64,000 nucleotides of DNA from Rhizobium sullae (GTDB lineage: Bacteria; Pseudomonadota; Alphaproteobacteria; Rhizobiales; Rhizobiaceae). Positions 43,971 through 53,094 of this stretch are shown one piece after another; positions within the stretch are counted from its first letter, which is position 1, and each line of letters starts with the position of its first letter. Under the pieces are notes generated by a model that was not told the origin of the DNA, ran no database searches, and was given only the letters and a program-made list of their open reading frames with translations. Location of the stretch: contig NZ_FWER01000020.1 in the NCBI RefSeq assembly GCF_900169785.1, positions 1 to 64,000 of the forward strand, read 5' to 3'. The position numbers and the translations under genes are program-made.

Positions 43971-44969
43971 ATGGGCACAAGGGCTCGACTTGCAGCAATT
44001 TCCGGCGGCATCATCCTGCTGCCGGCAAGGCTCGCGGAGCCTTTGATGGCGGGACTGCAGAAAATCCTCGGCATCAAGCGTATGCCCTGGGTCTTTCTTT
44101 TGCCGAACCTCCTCGCCGTCATGCTCTTCTCTCTCCTTCCGGTCGCAATCAACGTCTTCTATTCGGTGACCGGCAGCGACCGGCTCTATCCGAGCGAGCG
44201 GCCCTTCGTCGGCGTGGTCAATTACGAAACGCTCTTCGACTGCACCAACTATCTCGATGCATCCACCTGCTCGAGTGATCTGTTCTGGCGGGCGCTCGGC
44301 AACAGCCTGGTCTTCGTTCCCGTCCAGGTCACCTTCATGATCGGCATCGCGCTGCTTGCGGCTGTCTGCCTCAACCGCGAGATCCGCGGCCGCGGCTTCT
44401 TCCGCGCCATCTTCTTCTTTCCGGTCATGCTCTCACCTGTCGTCGTGGCCCTGACCTGGCAGTGGATCCTGCAGCGCAACGGCGCGCTGAACGGCGTTCT
44501 GACCTGGCTCGGCGTTTCGCCCGTCAACTGGCTGGTGTTTCCAAATACGGCCTTCTTCTGGTCGGTCTTCGTCACTGTCTGGGCGCATATGGGCTTCTAT
44601 ACGATTATCCTGCTTGCCGGCCTGCAGTCGATCCCGCGCGATGTCTACGAGGCCGCCAAGATGGATTCTGCTACGAACTGGCGTGTCTTCACACGCATCA
44701 CGCTACCGCTTCTAAAGCCGGTCCTGCTCGTCGTTTTCGTTCTCTGCGTCATTCGCTCGGTCCAGACCTTCGACGAACTCTACGTGTTGACAGGCGGCGG
44801 TCCCGGATCTGCGACGATGCTGATCGTCCAATATATCTACGAAGTCGGTTTCGCCGTGCAGCCTCGCAATTTCGGTCTTGCGGCCGCAGCCTCCCTGCTG
44901 CTCGGCGTGGTGCTCTTGATCTTCACCGGCCTGCAGCTCCGATTATCGAGGAATTCGCAAAATGGCTGA
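43971..44969 (+). CDS. ABC sugar importer permease (MalF-like)
   Basis: This 332-aa protein has about six or seven membrane helices. It includes WVFLLPNLLAVMLFSLLPVA near the start and the conserved EAA-loop DVYEAAKMDSATNWRVFTRI followed by TLPLLKPVLLVV, which contacts the ATPase. It has two cysteines in a loop (LFDCTNYLDASTC). It overlaps the next permease gene by 8 bp. Confidence 0.9.
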   Translation: MGTRARLAAISGGIILLPARLAEPLMAGLQKILGIKRMPWVFLLPNLLAVMLFSLLPVAINVFYSVTGSDRLYPSERPFVGVVNYETLFDCTNYLDASTCSSDLFWRALGNSLVFVPVQVTFMIGIALLAAVCLNREIRGRGFFRAIFFFPVMLSPVVVALTWQWILQRNGALNGVLTWLGVSPVNWLVFPNTAFFWSVFVTVWAHMGFYTIILLAGLQSIPRDVYEAAKMDSATNWRVFTRITLPLLKPVLLVVFVLCVIRSVQTFDELYVLTGGGPGSATMLIVQYIYEVGFAVQPRNFGLAAAASLLLGVVLLIFTGLQLRLSRNSQNG

Positions 44970-46050
44970 CGTCGCCTTGTCCAAATCCGGAACTTCCATG
45001 CGCGGTCTCCTCTCTGCCCGGCGCGGCCGCAACAGGCTCGACGTTTCCGATTGGCTGACCTATGGCTTCCTCGTTCTTGGCCTGCTGATCATGTTCACGC
45101 CGGTTGCCTGGGTCGTTCTGTCTTCTTTCAAGACGCAAGCCAATCTGCAGGAATTCCCGCCGAGCATTCTGCCCTATTCCAGCGAAACAGCCATGGTTGG
45201 CGGTTTCGACCAGCCGCTGCCGCTCTTCGATGTAACCTTAAAGGACGGCACGAAAGCTAGGCTTGCGCAAATCCGCCGTGTCGGCAGGAATGCGCAGATG
45301 ATCGATCCGGAAAATCCCGGCGCCGGCCGCGTCACCGTCGCCGTGACCGACGCGGTCGCCGTGCGCAAGGTGCGGCTTGCGACCGAGAACTACACCAACC
45401 TGGTCGCAAGCTCCGGCCAGGCGATGGGCCGCTATGTCTATAACAGCCTTTTTATCACCACTGTCGCGACCATCATTACGCTGGTGATGAATTCCATGGC
45501 CGCGTTTGCGCTTTCGAAATACCGCTTTGCAGGCAGCAGCGTCGCCTTGATCTCGATCCTGTCGACGCTGATGATCCCTGCGACCGTGGTTCTCGTGCCG
45601 ACCTATCTCATCGTTGCCGAGCTTGGACTTGTCGGAAATCTTTGGGGCGTCATTTTGCCGACCGTCGCGACGCCGACCGGCGTCTTTTTGCTGCGCCAGT
45701 ACATGCTGACGATTCCCGACGAGCTGATCGAGGCTGCACGCATGGATCATGCGAGCGAGTGGCGCATCTTCTGGAGGATCGTCCTGCCGCTTTCCAGCCC
45801 GGCGCTTGCCGTTGTCGCGATCTTTTCGATCCTGTCGCGCTGGAACGATTTCCTGCTGCCATTGATCGTTCTCAATCGCCGCGAGGTTTATACGCTGCAG
45901 CTGGCGCTCAACTCTTTCCAGAGCGAGTTCGAGATCCGCTACGATCTGCTGCTCGCCATGACGACCTTGACGGCGCTGCCGCTTGCCTGCGCCTTCATTT
46001 TCCTGCAGCGCTACATCACCGTCGGCGTCGCATCCACGGGTATCAAGTGA
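44962..46050 (+). CDS. ABC sugar importer permease (MalG-like) with an extra periplasmic segment
   Basis: This 362-aa protein is longer than the usual ~280-300 aa MalG-type permease. TM1 is at ~32-54, and the EAA-loop is DELIEAARMDHASEWRIFWR followed by IVLPLSSPALAVV. Between TM1 and TM2, residues ~72-142 form an extra hydrophilic, beta-rich segment (FDVTLKDGTKARLAQIRRVG and AGRVTVAVTDAVAVRKV), probably periplasmic. It may contact the binding protein. The gene is coupled to both neighbours. Confidence 0.88.
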   Translation: MADVALSKSGTSMRGLLSARRGRNRLDVSDWLTYGFLVLGLLIMFTPVAWVVLSSFKTQANLQEFPPSILPYSSETAMVGGFDQPLPLFDVTLKDGTKARLAQIRRVGRNAQMIDPENPGAGRVTVAVTDAVAVRKVRLATENYTNLVASSGQAMGRYVYNSLFITTVATIITLVMNSMAAFALSKYRFAGSSVALISILSTLMIPATVVLVPTYLIVAELGLVGNLWGVILPTVATPTGVFLLRQYMLTIPDELIEAARMDHASEWRIFWRIVLPLSSPALAVVAIFSILSRWNDFLLPLIVLNRREVYTLQLALNSFQSEFEIRYDLLLAMTTLTALPLACAFIFLQRYITVGVASTGIK

Positions 46051-46059
46051 GTTTCGTTC

Positions 46060-47136
46060 ATGGCCAACCTCGTCCTTGAAAATGTCAACAAATCCTTCGG
46101 CCCTCTGCAGGTGATCCCCGATATCAATCTCGATATCAAGGATGGCGAGTTTGTCGTCTTCGTCGGCCCGTCCGGCTGCGGGAAGTCGACGCTGCTCAGA
46201 ATGATCGCAGGGCTCGAAGAGGCAACAGGCGGCGACATCCGCATCGATGGCGAAAGCGTCATCGACACGCCGGCCGCCGATCGCGGTGTCGCCATGGTTT
46301 TCCAGTCCTATGCGCTTTACCCGCACATGACGGTTCGCCAGAACCTGAGCTTCGGTCTTGAGAATATCCGGATGCCGAAGGACGAGATCGTTCGGCGGGT
46401 TGAATCAGCCGGCAAGCTTTTGCAGATCGACACGCTGCTCGAGCGACGCCCCCGCCAGCTGTCCGGCGGTCAGCGTCAGCGCGTCGCAATTGGCCGCGCC
46501 ATCACCCGCGACCCGAAGATATTCCTCTTCGACGAGCCACTTTCCAACCTCGATGCGGAATTGCGGGTGCTAATGCGCGTCGAGATCACCAAGCTGCATG
46601 AGCGGCTCGGCAATACGATGATCTATGTGACGCATGACCAGATCGAGGCGATGACGATGGCCGACAAGATCGTTGTCCTGCGCAAGGGGGTGATCGAGCA
46701 GGTCGGCGCGCCGCTTGATCTTTATAATCGCCCGCGCAACACCTTCGTCGCAGGCTTCATCGGCTCGCCGCGCATGAACCTCATCGAAGGCGCAATCGGC
46801 GCTTCGACCAATGGGAGGCTCGGCTTCGAGAGCGCCAGCCTGCCGCCGCTGGAACTTGGGTCGGGAGCCGAGCTTGTGGCCGGACAGAAAGCGACGCTCG
46901 GTGTGCGGCCCGAAGATTTCCTTGCCGGCGAAAGCGGCTGGCCCGCCGAGGTCGCCGTTGCCGAACAGCACGGCGCCAACAGCTACCTGCATTGCACCCT
47001 TCCGAGCGGCGAGCCTATCCTGGTCCACCAGCAAGGCCAGAGCCGGGTCACGCGCGGCGATGTCCTGAACATTGCGCCCCGTTCCGGCCATTGGCATCTG
47101 TTCGATGAAAAAGGCGTGCGGATCACAACGGATTGA
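46060..47136 (+). CDS. ABC sugar importer ATP-binding protein (MsmK/UgpC type)
   Basis: This 358-aa protein has Walker A GPSGCGKS (36-43), signature LSGGQRQRVAIGRA, Walker B IFLFDEPLSNLDAELR and the H-loop YVTHDQIEAM. A C-terminal OB-type regulatory domain (GVRPEDFLAGESGW and beyond) is typical of CUT1 ATPases. It starts 9 bp after the permease stop. Some ATPases of this type serve several importers. Confidence 0.92.
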   Translation: MANLVLENVNKSFGPLQVIPDINLDIKDGEFVVFVGPSGCGKSTLLRMIAGLEEATGGDIRIDGESVIDTPAADRGVAMVFQSYALYPHMTVRQNLSFGLENIRMPKDEIVRRVESAGKLLQIDTLLERRPRQLSGGQRQRVAIGRAITRDPKIFLFDEPLSNLDAELRVLMRVEITKLHERLGNTMIYVTHDQIEAMTMADKIVVLRKGVIEQVGAPLDLYNRPRNTFVAGFIGSPRMNLIEGAIGASTNGRLGFESASLPPLELGSGAELVAGQKATLGVRPEDFLAGESGWPAEVAVAEQHGANSYLHCTLPSGEPILVHQQGQSRVTRGDVLNIAPRSGHWHLFDEKGVRITTD

Positions 47137-47166
47137 TCCCGCCGGGACAATCCTCCGACTGAACGC

Positions 47167-48081
47167 TTAATGTCCGTCCGGTGGAACGGCGTCCGGCGTG
47201 ATCGTGTCCCTGAGGTTCTTCCGGTGGAAGATGAAAAGCCCTGCAACGACGATGATCGCCGCACCGACCAGAATCTGCATGTCAGGCACATCATCGAAAA
47301 AGATCATGCCAAGCACGATCGCCCATAACAGCAGGGTGTATTGCAGCGGCGCCAGCAGCGAGGCGGGCGCAAGCTTCAGCGAGCGGGTGATCAGCAGATG
47401 GGCGCAGGACGCGACGACGCCGAGAAGAAGCATGCCGGAATAATCGAGAAGTGTTGCCTGACGCCACTGGCCGATACTGAGAAAGATCCCGGCGATAAGA
47501 GCGGCGATCGTCTGCCAGGTGACCAGCGTGGTGTCGCTTGTCGAGCGCAGATAACGGTTCATCACCAGCGTTAGCGCGAAGGCGAAACTACCCGTCAAAC
47601 CAAAAAGAGACGGAAGGGACAACATTGCAGACGATGGCCGGAGCGCAACGACGACACCGGCAAAGCCGACGAAAACCGCAAGCCACCGGCGCCAGCCGAT
47701 CCTCTCGCCGAGGAAGAAGTGGGAAAGCGCGGCGACATAGATCGGACCTGCCATGTAGAAGGTCATGACGTCGGCAAGCGGCAGATAGGAAACCGCGGCA
47801 TAAAACAGGCTGACGTCGCAGGTCGTCATTGCGACGCGCATCACCTGCAGCCTCCTCTGCTCGACGACGAAGAGCTGCCGCGTGCCTTGCCGGATGATCA
47901 TCGGACCGAGCACGATGAAAGCACCGACCGAGCGGATCACCAGCACCTGGCCGACGGTGAAACTCGCAACCAGCCATTTGCCCATCGCGTCGTTGACCGC
48001 AAAGAGGAAATCGCCGAGCAGCATCAACAAGACGCCCGTCAGGATCACGTTCGAACTGACGGCAACTGCGTTGAGCTTCAT
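47167..48081 (-). CDS. EamA/DMT-family membrane transporter
   Basis: This 304-aa protein starts at ATG 48081 (MKLNAVAVSSNVILTGVLLM); the longer frame to 48153 is less likely. It has ten predicted membrane helices in two EamA halves (LLGDFLFAVNDAMGKWLV in the first; SLKLAPASLLAPLQYTLLLW in the second). DMT exporters move amino acids or metabolites out of the cell. It converges with the ABC ATPase gene with only 30 bp between the stops. Confidence 0.85.
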   Translation of the reverse strand: MKLNAVAVSSNVILTGVLLMLLGDFLFAVNDAMGKWLVASFTVGQVLVIRSVGAFIVLGPMIIRQGTRQLFVVEQRRLQVMRVAMTTCDVSLFYAAVSYLPLADVMTFYMAGPIYVAALSHFFLGERIGWRRWLAVFVGFAGVVVALRPSSAMLSLPSLFGLTGSFAFALTLVMNRYLRSTSDTTLVTWQTIAALIAGIFLSIGQWRQATLLDYSGMLLLGVVASCAHLLITRSLKLAPASLLAPLQYTLLLWAIVLGMIFFDDVPDMQILVGAAIIVVAGLFIFHRKNLRDTITPDAVPPDGH

Positions 48082-48178
48082 CCTGACATTCCTTGCAACA
48101 GCCGCCGGACAAGGGGCCGTGTGCGGCTTCTGCTTTACCAACACCGATGTCAAGCTCAGGATGAGGCTTTGCAGGTTG

Positions 48179-48811
48179 TCAGCGGCGCGATTCTAGCGCC
48201 ATGCGAACAGCAAGTCCTCCAAGCACAGTTGCCATTAGCATGCGCTGCGCCCGCAGCCAGACCGGCCGCTCGCCGAGAAAGAGCGCAATGGACCCGGCAG
48301 AAATGGCGATCAGTGCGTTGACGCTGACGCTGATTGCGATTTGCGTAAAACCGAAAACGATCGATTGCAGAAAGACGCTTCCGGCCTGCGGGTTTACGAA
48401 TTGCGGCAGCAGCGAGAGATAAAGGATGGCGATCTTCGGATTGAGCAAACTGGTGACGAAGCCCATGGTGAAGAGCTTGAGATTGGTATCGCGCGGCAGG
48501 TCGCGAACCTGAAAGGTCGAGCGGCCGCCGGGCTTTAATGCATTCCAGGCAAGCCAGGCAAGATAGGCGGCGCCTGCCAGCCGAAGCGCATCATAAGCGA
48601 GCGGCACGGCGAAGACCAATGCCGTGATGCCGAGCGCTGCCGACAGCATGTAGACGACGAAACCGAGTGCCACGCCGCCAAGCGAGATCAATCCGGCGGC
48701 CGGTCCCTGGCAGATCGAGCGCGATACGAGATAGATCATGTTCGGGCCGGGCGTCAGCACCATGCCGAGCGCGATCAGGGCAAAGGCAATCAGACCTGGA
48801 AGTTCGGGCAT
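48179..48811 (-). CDS. LysE-family exporter
   Basis: This 210-aa protein starts at ATG 48811 (MPELPGLIAFALIALGMVLT) with a GGAGATCC site. It shows the LysE/RhtB pattern: TPGPNMIYLVSRSI near the start, GVALGFVVYMLSAALGITAL, and GFVTSLLNPKIAILYLSLLPQ. About six membrane helices are expected. It would export an amino acid or related compound. It lies on the same strand as the EamA exporter, 97 bp upstream. Confidence 0.88.
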   Translation of the reverse strand: MPELPGLIAFALIALGMVLTPGPNMIYLVSRSICQGPAAGLISLGGVALGFVVYMLSAALGITALVFAVPLAYDALRLAGAAYLAWLAWNALKPGGRSTFQVRDLPRDTNLKLFTMGFVTSLLNPKIAILYLSLLPQFVNPQAGSVFLQSIVFGFTQIAISVSVNALIAISAGSIALFLGERPVWLRAQRMLMATVLGGLAVRMALESRR

Positions 48812-48926
48812 GGCGGATCTCCGGCTCGATCGCCTACTGATGAAGAATCCCCTGACACGCCGCAAGAGTGGAATTGTGAGGATGACAATTTTGAGCGGTG
48901 GCTATCGCCCGCCGCCCGGAGCCCTG

Positions 48927-49574
48927 TCAGAGCGGGTGTTTCATGGACCGGATCAGGCGCAAGCTGCGCCGGCCCGCGGTCGCGGCGGCACCGACAAGGA
49001 CGACCCAAAGCGCAAGCCAAAGGACATGGTTTTGCAGACCCCAGTAATGCTCGCAGATCGAGACAACAGCAGCCACAGTGACGACCGCCATGCGGTGCTG
49101 CTTCGCCATGGGGCCGGAGAAATCGCTGCCATGACCCGTCGCCCGCCCAAGCTCGCGGACATAGGCCGTCAACACGGCGAAGGCTGCAGCCGCCCAGCCA
49201 AGGCCGGGATAGCCGATGCCGAGCCCGATGCCGGCAAAGATCAGCATGTCGGCGGCGCGATCTGGAAATTCATTCCAGAAGGGACCGTCCGCTTCCGCCT
49301 TGCCCCCTTCGACCGCCACCATGCCGTCAAAGAGATTGCAGAGCAGTCTCGCCTGGCAAGAGAGCGCTGCAAAAGCGAGAAGGCCCATGCGCGAGTAGCC
49401 GGCGTCGCGTCCGGCAAGAAAGAACAGGAGACCGGCGATCGCAGCGGCAGCGATGCTTGCCTGCGAAATCTGGTTCGGCGTGACGGATCTTGCCGCGATC
49501 TTCTGCGCGATCGCCTTTGCCCACCAGCTGTTCCGGCTGTTCAGTGGCCGGCGGTCTTCAGTGTCGGTCATCAC
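48927..49574 (-). CDS. CDP-alcohol phosphatidyltransferase-family protein (YnbA-like) with variant motif
   Basis: This 215-aa membrane protein has about six helices. The canonical motif D-x2-DG-x2-AR-x8-G-x3-D-x3-D appears as N80-LF-D83G84-MV-A87V88-x8-G97-PFW-N101-EFP-D105. Thus two of the four metal/catalytic aspartates are Asn and the Arg is Val. It would transfer a phosphatidyl group to an alcohol, but with altered chemistry or specificity. It is the last gene of a tightly overlapping lipid operon (ATGA overlap at 49571-49574), reminiscent of E. coli ynbABC. Confidence 0.78.
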   Translation of the reverse strand: MMTDTEDRRPLNSRNSWWAKAIAQKIAARSVTPNQISQASIAAAAIAGLLFFLAGRDAGYSRMGLLAFAALSCQARLLCNLFDGMVAVEGGKAEADGPFWNEFPDRAADMLIFAGIGLGIGYPGLGWAAAAFAVLTAYVRELGRATGHGSDFSGPMAKQHRMAVVTVAAVVSICEHYWGLQNHVLWLALWVVLVGAAATAGRRSLRLIRSMKHPL

Positions 49575-49960
49575 TTACCTTTCGCGATCGCAATGGAATA
49601 GTTGTAAATCGCTGCATAGCTGGTGGAGACGGCAAGCGGCACCGCAACGGTTCTTAATATTTCGGGTGTTCCGCTGAGTGTATGGATGACAATGAGAATG
49701 CTTGCCGAGCCGAGGCAGGCGATCAGAGGCGCGGCAATGAATGCAGCAGAACCTGAGAAGCGCTTCGAAAGGCTTTCGACCGCCGATTTCAAGAATAAGG
49801 TGAGGCAGGCAGAAAGCGCACCCTGAACAAACCCGGCAAGCAGCATGCGCGGCAGCGGATGAGCGCTATTGGCGAAGAGTGCCCAGCTGCCCATCGCGAG
49901 AAAGGCGAACGATACATGCACGGCGCTGCTGCGCCCAAGCCGTCCGATCCAGCCACTCAT
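49571..49960 (-). CDS. Small integral membrane protein of unknown function in the lipid operon
   Basis: This 129-aa protein starts at ATG 49960, overlapping the preceding CdsA-like gene by 4 bp, and itself overlaps the next gene by 4 bp. It has about four hydrophobic helices (VHVSFAFLAMGSWALFA, MLLAGFVQGALSACLTLFL, AFIAAPLIACLGSASILIVI, VAVPLAVSTSYAAIYNYSIA). I do not recognise the family. Double translational coupling implies a fixed ratio with the two lipid enzymes, perhaps as a subunit or lipid transporter. Confidence 0.75.
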   Translation of the reverse strand: MSGWIGRLGRSSAVHVSFAFLAMGSWALFANSAHPLPRMLLAGFVQGALSACLTLFLKSAVESLSKRFSGSAAFIAAPLIACLGSASILIVIHTLSGTPEILRTVAVPLAVSTSYAAIYNYSIAIAKGK

Positions 49961-50907
49961 GTCAGCGACCACCAGTAGCGGACGAGGTGAAAGAAGATTG
50001 GTGCCGAAAAGACCACGGAATCGAGCCTGTCGATTAGGCCGCCATGACCCTCGATGAGATTGCCCCAATCCTTGACACCCCGGTCACGCTTGATAGCCGA
50101 CATCACCAGGCCGCCGAAGAAACCCATTAGAGTGATGACCAGCGAAAGCACGCCTGCCTGCAATGGCGTAAACGGTGTGATCCACCAGAGCGACGCCCCG
50201 ATCAGCGTTGCACTGGCGACGCCGCCTGCAAAGCCCTCAACGGTTTTCGACGGCGAGAGTTTCGGGGCGATTCTCGTTCGCCCGAAAAGTTTGCCCCAGA
50301 CATACTGCAAGACGTCGCTAAGCTGCACGACGATGACCAGAAATGCGATCAAAAGAACGTTGCGGCCCTCGTAGCCGGGAATATTCAGCGTCAGCAGCGC
50401 CGGCACGTGCGACGCGCAGAAGACGCAGATCATCAAAGCCCACTGAACCTCGGCAATGCGAATGAGGAAGCGTTCGGTGTCTCCCCGAAGCACGGAAATG
50501 ATCGGCATCAGCAGGAACGCATAAACCGGTACGAAGATCGAATAGATCCCGTATTCTTCCGCCCACAGAAGATAATATTGAATGGGTAGAACCACGAAGA
50601 ACGCCGAGGCAAGCGCCCAGTGATCGGCCCGCTTGGTGTTCGTCAGCGTGATGAATTCTCGAAGCGCTGCAAAAGAGCAGAAGGCGAAAAGAACGATGAC
50701 GCCCGCGCGGCCCGCCAGAAAGGCGATGCCGATGAAGATCACCATGATCCACCAGGCCTTGATGCGGGCATTCAGGTTCTCGACGGCACTGTTCGAGCCG
50801 TCCGGCGAGAGACGCCGATGCAGGACATAGCCGACCAGCGAGGCAAAGATCAGCACGGCGAAAATGCCGAGCACCAGCGTGATGAGATCGGAGCGCGCGT
50901 CGTTCAT
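49957..50907 (-). CDS. Phosphatidate cytidylyltransferase-like protein (CdsA/YnbB-like)
   Basis: This 316-aa multi-spanning protein carries the full CDP-diglyceride synthase signature near its end: SAIKRDRGVKDWGNL followed by IEGHGGLIDRLDSVVFS. It would make CDP-diacylglycerol from phosphatidate and CTP, the substrate of the CDP-alcohol transferase two genes later. It overlaps the acyltransferase gene upstream and the small membrane protein downstream by 4 bp each. As an accessory-region copy it is probably a specialised paralogue of the housekeeping enzyme. Confidence 0.88.
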   Translation of the reverse strand: MNDARSDLITLVLGIFAVLIFASLVGYVLHRRLSPDGSNSAVENLNARIKAWWIMVIFIGIAFLAGRAGVIVLFAFCSFAALREFITLTNTKRADHWALASAFFVVLPIQYYLLWAEEYGIYSIFVPVYAFLLMPIISVLRGDTERFLIRIAEVQWALMICVFCASHVPALLTLNIPGYEGRNVLLIAFLVIVVQLSDVLQYVWGKLFGRTRIAPKLSPSKTVEGFAGGVASATLIGASLWWITPFTPLQAGVLSLVITLMGFFGGLVMSAIKRDRGVKDWGNLIEGHGGLIDRLDSVVFSAPIFFHLVRYWWSLT

Positions 50908-51557
50908 TCGCTGCCGCCTGAATGTTTCGGAGAAAGGGAAATCAAGGCTGCCCTTGCCCTTCCCAGGAAGCCATCCTTGGTTTCGCCGGGTTCAAGCCGT
51001 ATCGGATTGCCGAAGGTGACGGTGCAGATCAGAGGGATTGGCACGATCTCGCCTTTCGGCATCACGCGGTTGAGATTGTTGATCCAGACGGGCACGAGAT
51101 CGATGCCGGCGCGCGCCGAGGCGAGGTGGAAGATGCCGCTCCTGAAGGGCAGAAGCGGCTCGTCGGTCTGGTTGCGTGTGCCTTCTGGAAACAGGATCAG
51201 CGACGAGCCGGCATCGATTGCGGCAACCATCTGCTCGATCGGGTCCTGCGTGCGCTTTTCACGGTCACGCTCGATCAGCACGGCATTGAAGACTTCGCGG
51301 CCAATGAAAGTGGTGAGCGGCGATTTCAACCAGTAGTCGGCCCCGGCCACAGGCCTTGCGTGCCTGCGCAGGCGCGGCGGCAAGACCGCCCAGATCAGAA
51401 TGAAATCGCCATGGCTCGAATGGTTGGCAAAATAGATGCAGCGCCGCGGTGGCAGACCTTCGCCCGCCCAGATCGCACGCACCGCCGTGATTGCGCGGGC
51501 AAACAGGACGATAGTGATCGCGACTGGCTTTGCGATCAGTCTTTGCATCTGCCTCAT
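50904..51557 (-). CDS. PlsC-like 1-acyl-sn-glycerol-3-phosphate acyltransferase
   Basis: This 217-aa protein runs from ATG 51557 (MRQMQRLIAKPVAITIVLFA); ATG 51650 is in frame, but the added residues do not look coding and lack a ribosome site. It has the acyltransferase motifs NHSSHGD (H-x4-D) and LFPEGTRNQTDE, with an N-terminal membrane helix. It would acylate lysophosphatidate to phosphatidate, feeding the CdsA-like enzyme encoded next with a 4-bp overlap. Confidence 0.87.
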   Translation of the reverse strand: MRQMQRLIAKPVAITIVLFARAITAVRAIWAGEGLPPRRCIYFANHSSHGDFILIWAVLPPRLRRHARPVAGADYWLKSPLTTFIGREVFNAVLIERDREKRTQDPIEQMVAAIDAGSSLILFPEGTRNQTDEPLLPFRSGIFHLASARAGIDLVPVWINNLNRVMPKGEIVPIPLICTVTFGNPIRLEPGETKDGFLGRARAALISLSPKHSGGSE

Positions 51558-51662
51558 CAGGCTCGTATTCCCACATTCAGGGAACACGAGCGTAGCTGCG
51601 TTTTTGCCAAACCGGAAGATGTTCGAAGAGCCGGGTAAAGATTTCCACATGCGGCGGGCGGA

Positions 51663-52964
51663 CTATGCCGTGCGCTCTTCACCTTGGGAAAGCTCCCGCG
51701 AAACGAGGATCTTGTCGACGCGGCGGCCGTCAAGATCGATGATCTCGAAGCGCCAGCCATCCTTCACGAAGCTTTCGCCAAGGTCCGGCAGGTGTTTCAA
51801 CTCTTCCAGCACAAGGCCGGCGACGGTCTGGAATTCAATGTTATCCTCCAGCTTGAAGCTCATGAATTCCGCGAACTCGTCGATCGGCGTCCAGCCAGAA
51901 ACAAGATAGGAACCGTCGGCGCGGCGAACGATTGCCTGCTCATCAGCGGGTCCTTCCTGCAGCGCGCCCATGATCGCTTCCATGATGTCGCCGGACGAAA
52001 CGATACCCTCGAAATGGCCGTATTCGTCATAGACGAGAACCATGTGGACCGGCGATTTACGGATTGCTTGGATGACATGCGTTGCCGTCGAAAGATCCGA
52101 GATCACCGGGACGTCATGGGCAAGGGACTGGATATCGGCATGACCATGCGTGTGCAGCGCATCATAGAAGTCTTTCACGAAGAGTACGCCGAGCACCTCG
52201 TCGGAGCTGTTGCGGCGCACGGGCAAGCGCGAGCGGCGCGTCTGGTGCAATTGCTTTCGCGTTTCCTCAAGGCTGTCTTCGATATCGATGACTTCGACGT
52301 CGCGGCGCGGGGTCATCAAGGCTCTCGCCGTGCGGTCCGCAAGGCGCATGACGCCGGAGATCATTGCCGATTCCTGGCTCTCGATCACGCCGGCACTCTG
52401 CGCCTCGGCGAGCACGGTCTTGATTTCCGCGTCTGTCACGCCATCACTGCCTTTTCCGGATTGCCCAAGTAACGAAAGCACAAGCTTACCGGAGGCATCG
52501 AGAAGCCAGACGAGCGGCAAAGCAATCTTGGAAAGTACAGCCATGGCCGGGGCCACCTTGCTGGCGACCGATTCCGGTTCGCGCAGGGCAATCTGCTTCG
52601 GCACCAGTTCGCCGACAATGAGCGAAAGATAGGTGATGGCAACGACCACCGTGCCGACGCCAAGCGCATCGGAGACGGCAGGGGAAACGCCCTGTGCGCC
52701 CAACCAGGCAGAGAGACGGCCGCCAAGCGTGGCGCCCGAAAAGGCACCCGAGAGAACGCCGACAAGTGTAATCCCGATCTGAACGGTTGAGAGAAAGCGT
52801 CCGGGATGTTCGGCGAGTTTGATAGCTTGGGCTGCCCCTCGGCTTCCCTGATCGGCTAGCACCCTGAGACGCGCGGGACGCGAGGAAACGACGGCAAGTT
52901 CGGACATTGCGAGCACACCGTTCAAGATCGTGAGCAGCACAACGATTGTGATTTCCAGAAACAA
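51663..52964 (-). CDS. CNNM/CorC-type membrane protein with CBS domains (hemolysin-like)
   Basis: This protein has about 433 residues from a TTG at 52964 (LFLEITIVVLLTILNG); the frame is open to 53036 but that extension is Cys/His-rich and unlikely. The N-terminal DUF21 (CNNM) transmembrane domain covers ~1-190, two CBS domains ~200-330 (ALMTPRRDVEVIDIEDSLEE, HMVLVYDEYGHFEGIVS), and a CorC-HlyC domain the C-terminus (ADGSYLVSGWTPIDEFAEF). Relatives are magnesium or other ion transport factors. It lies just upstream of the lipid operon on the same strand. Confidence 0.87.
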   Translation of the reverse strand: MFLEITIVVLLTILNGVLAMSELAVVSSRPARLRVLADQGSRGAAQAIKLAEHPGRFLSTVQIGITLVGVLSGAFSGATLGGRLSAWLGAQGVSPAVSDALGVGTVVVAITYLSLIVGELVPKQIALREPESVASKVAPAMAVLSKIALPLVWLLDASGKLVLSLLGQSGKGSDGVTDAEIKTVLAEAQSAGVIESQESAMISGVMRLADRTARALMTPRRDVEVIDIEDSLEETRKQLHQTRRSRLPVRRNSSDEVLGVLFVKDFYDALHTHGHADIQSLAHDVPVISDLSTATHVIQAIRKSPVHMVLVYDEYGHFEGIVSSGDIMEAIMGALQEGPADEQAIVRRADGSYLVSGWTPIDEFAEFMSFKLEDNIEFQTVAGLVLEELKHLPDLGESFVKDGWRFEIIDLDGRRVDKILVSRELSQGEERTA

Positions 52965-53094
52965 AAGAAGCCTATGATATTGACAGCAATGCCTCAAAAT
53001 AGGGGTAAAGCGCCGACAATGAAAGCAGGGCTGCACCCTTTGCGTCGGCTATTTTTGTTTTGACGCTTCCATGTGTTCGCGCGGATTGGTCTTA

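Noticed and set aside
45238..46326. Minus-strand 362-codon frame opposite permease and ATPase genes
   Set aside because: It is rich in Arg/Asp/His and crosses two real genes with clear motifs on the other strand.
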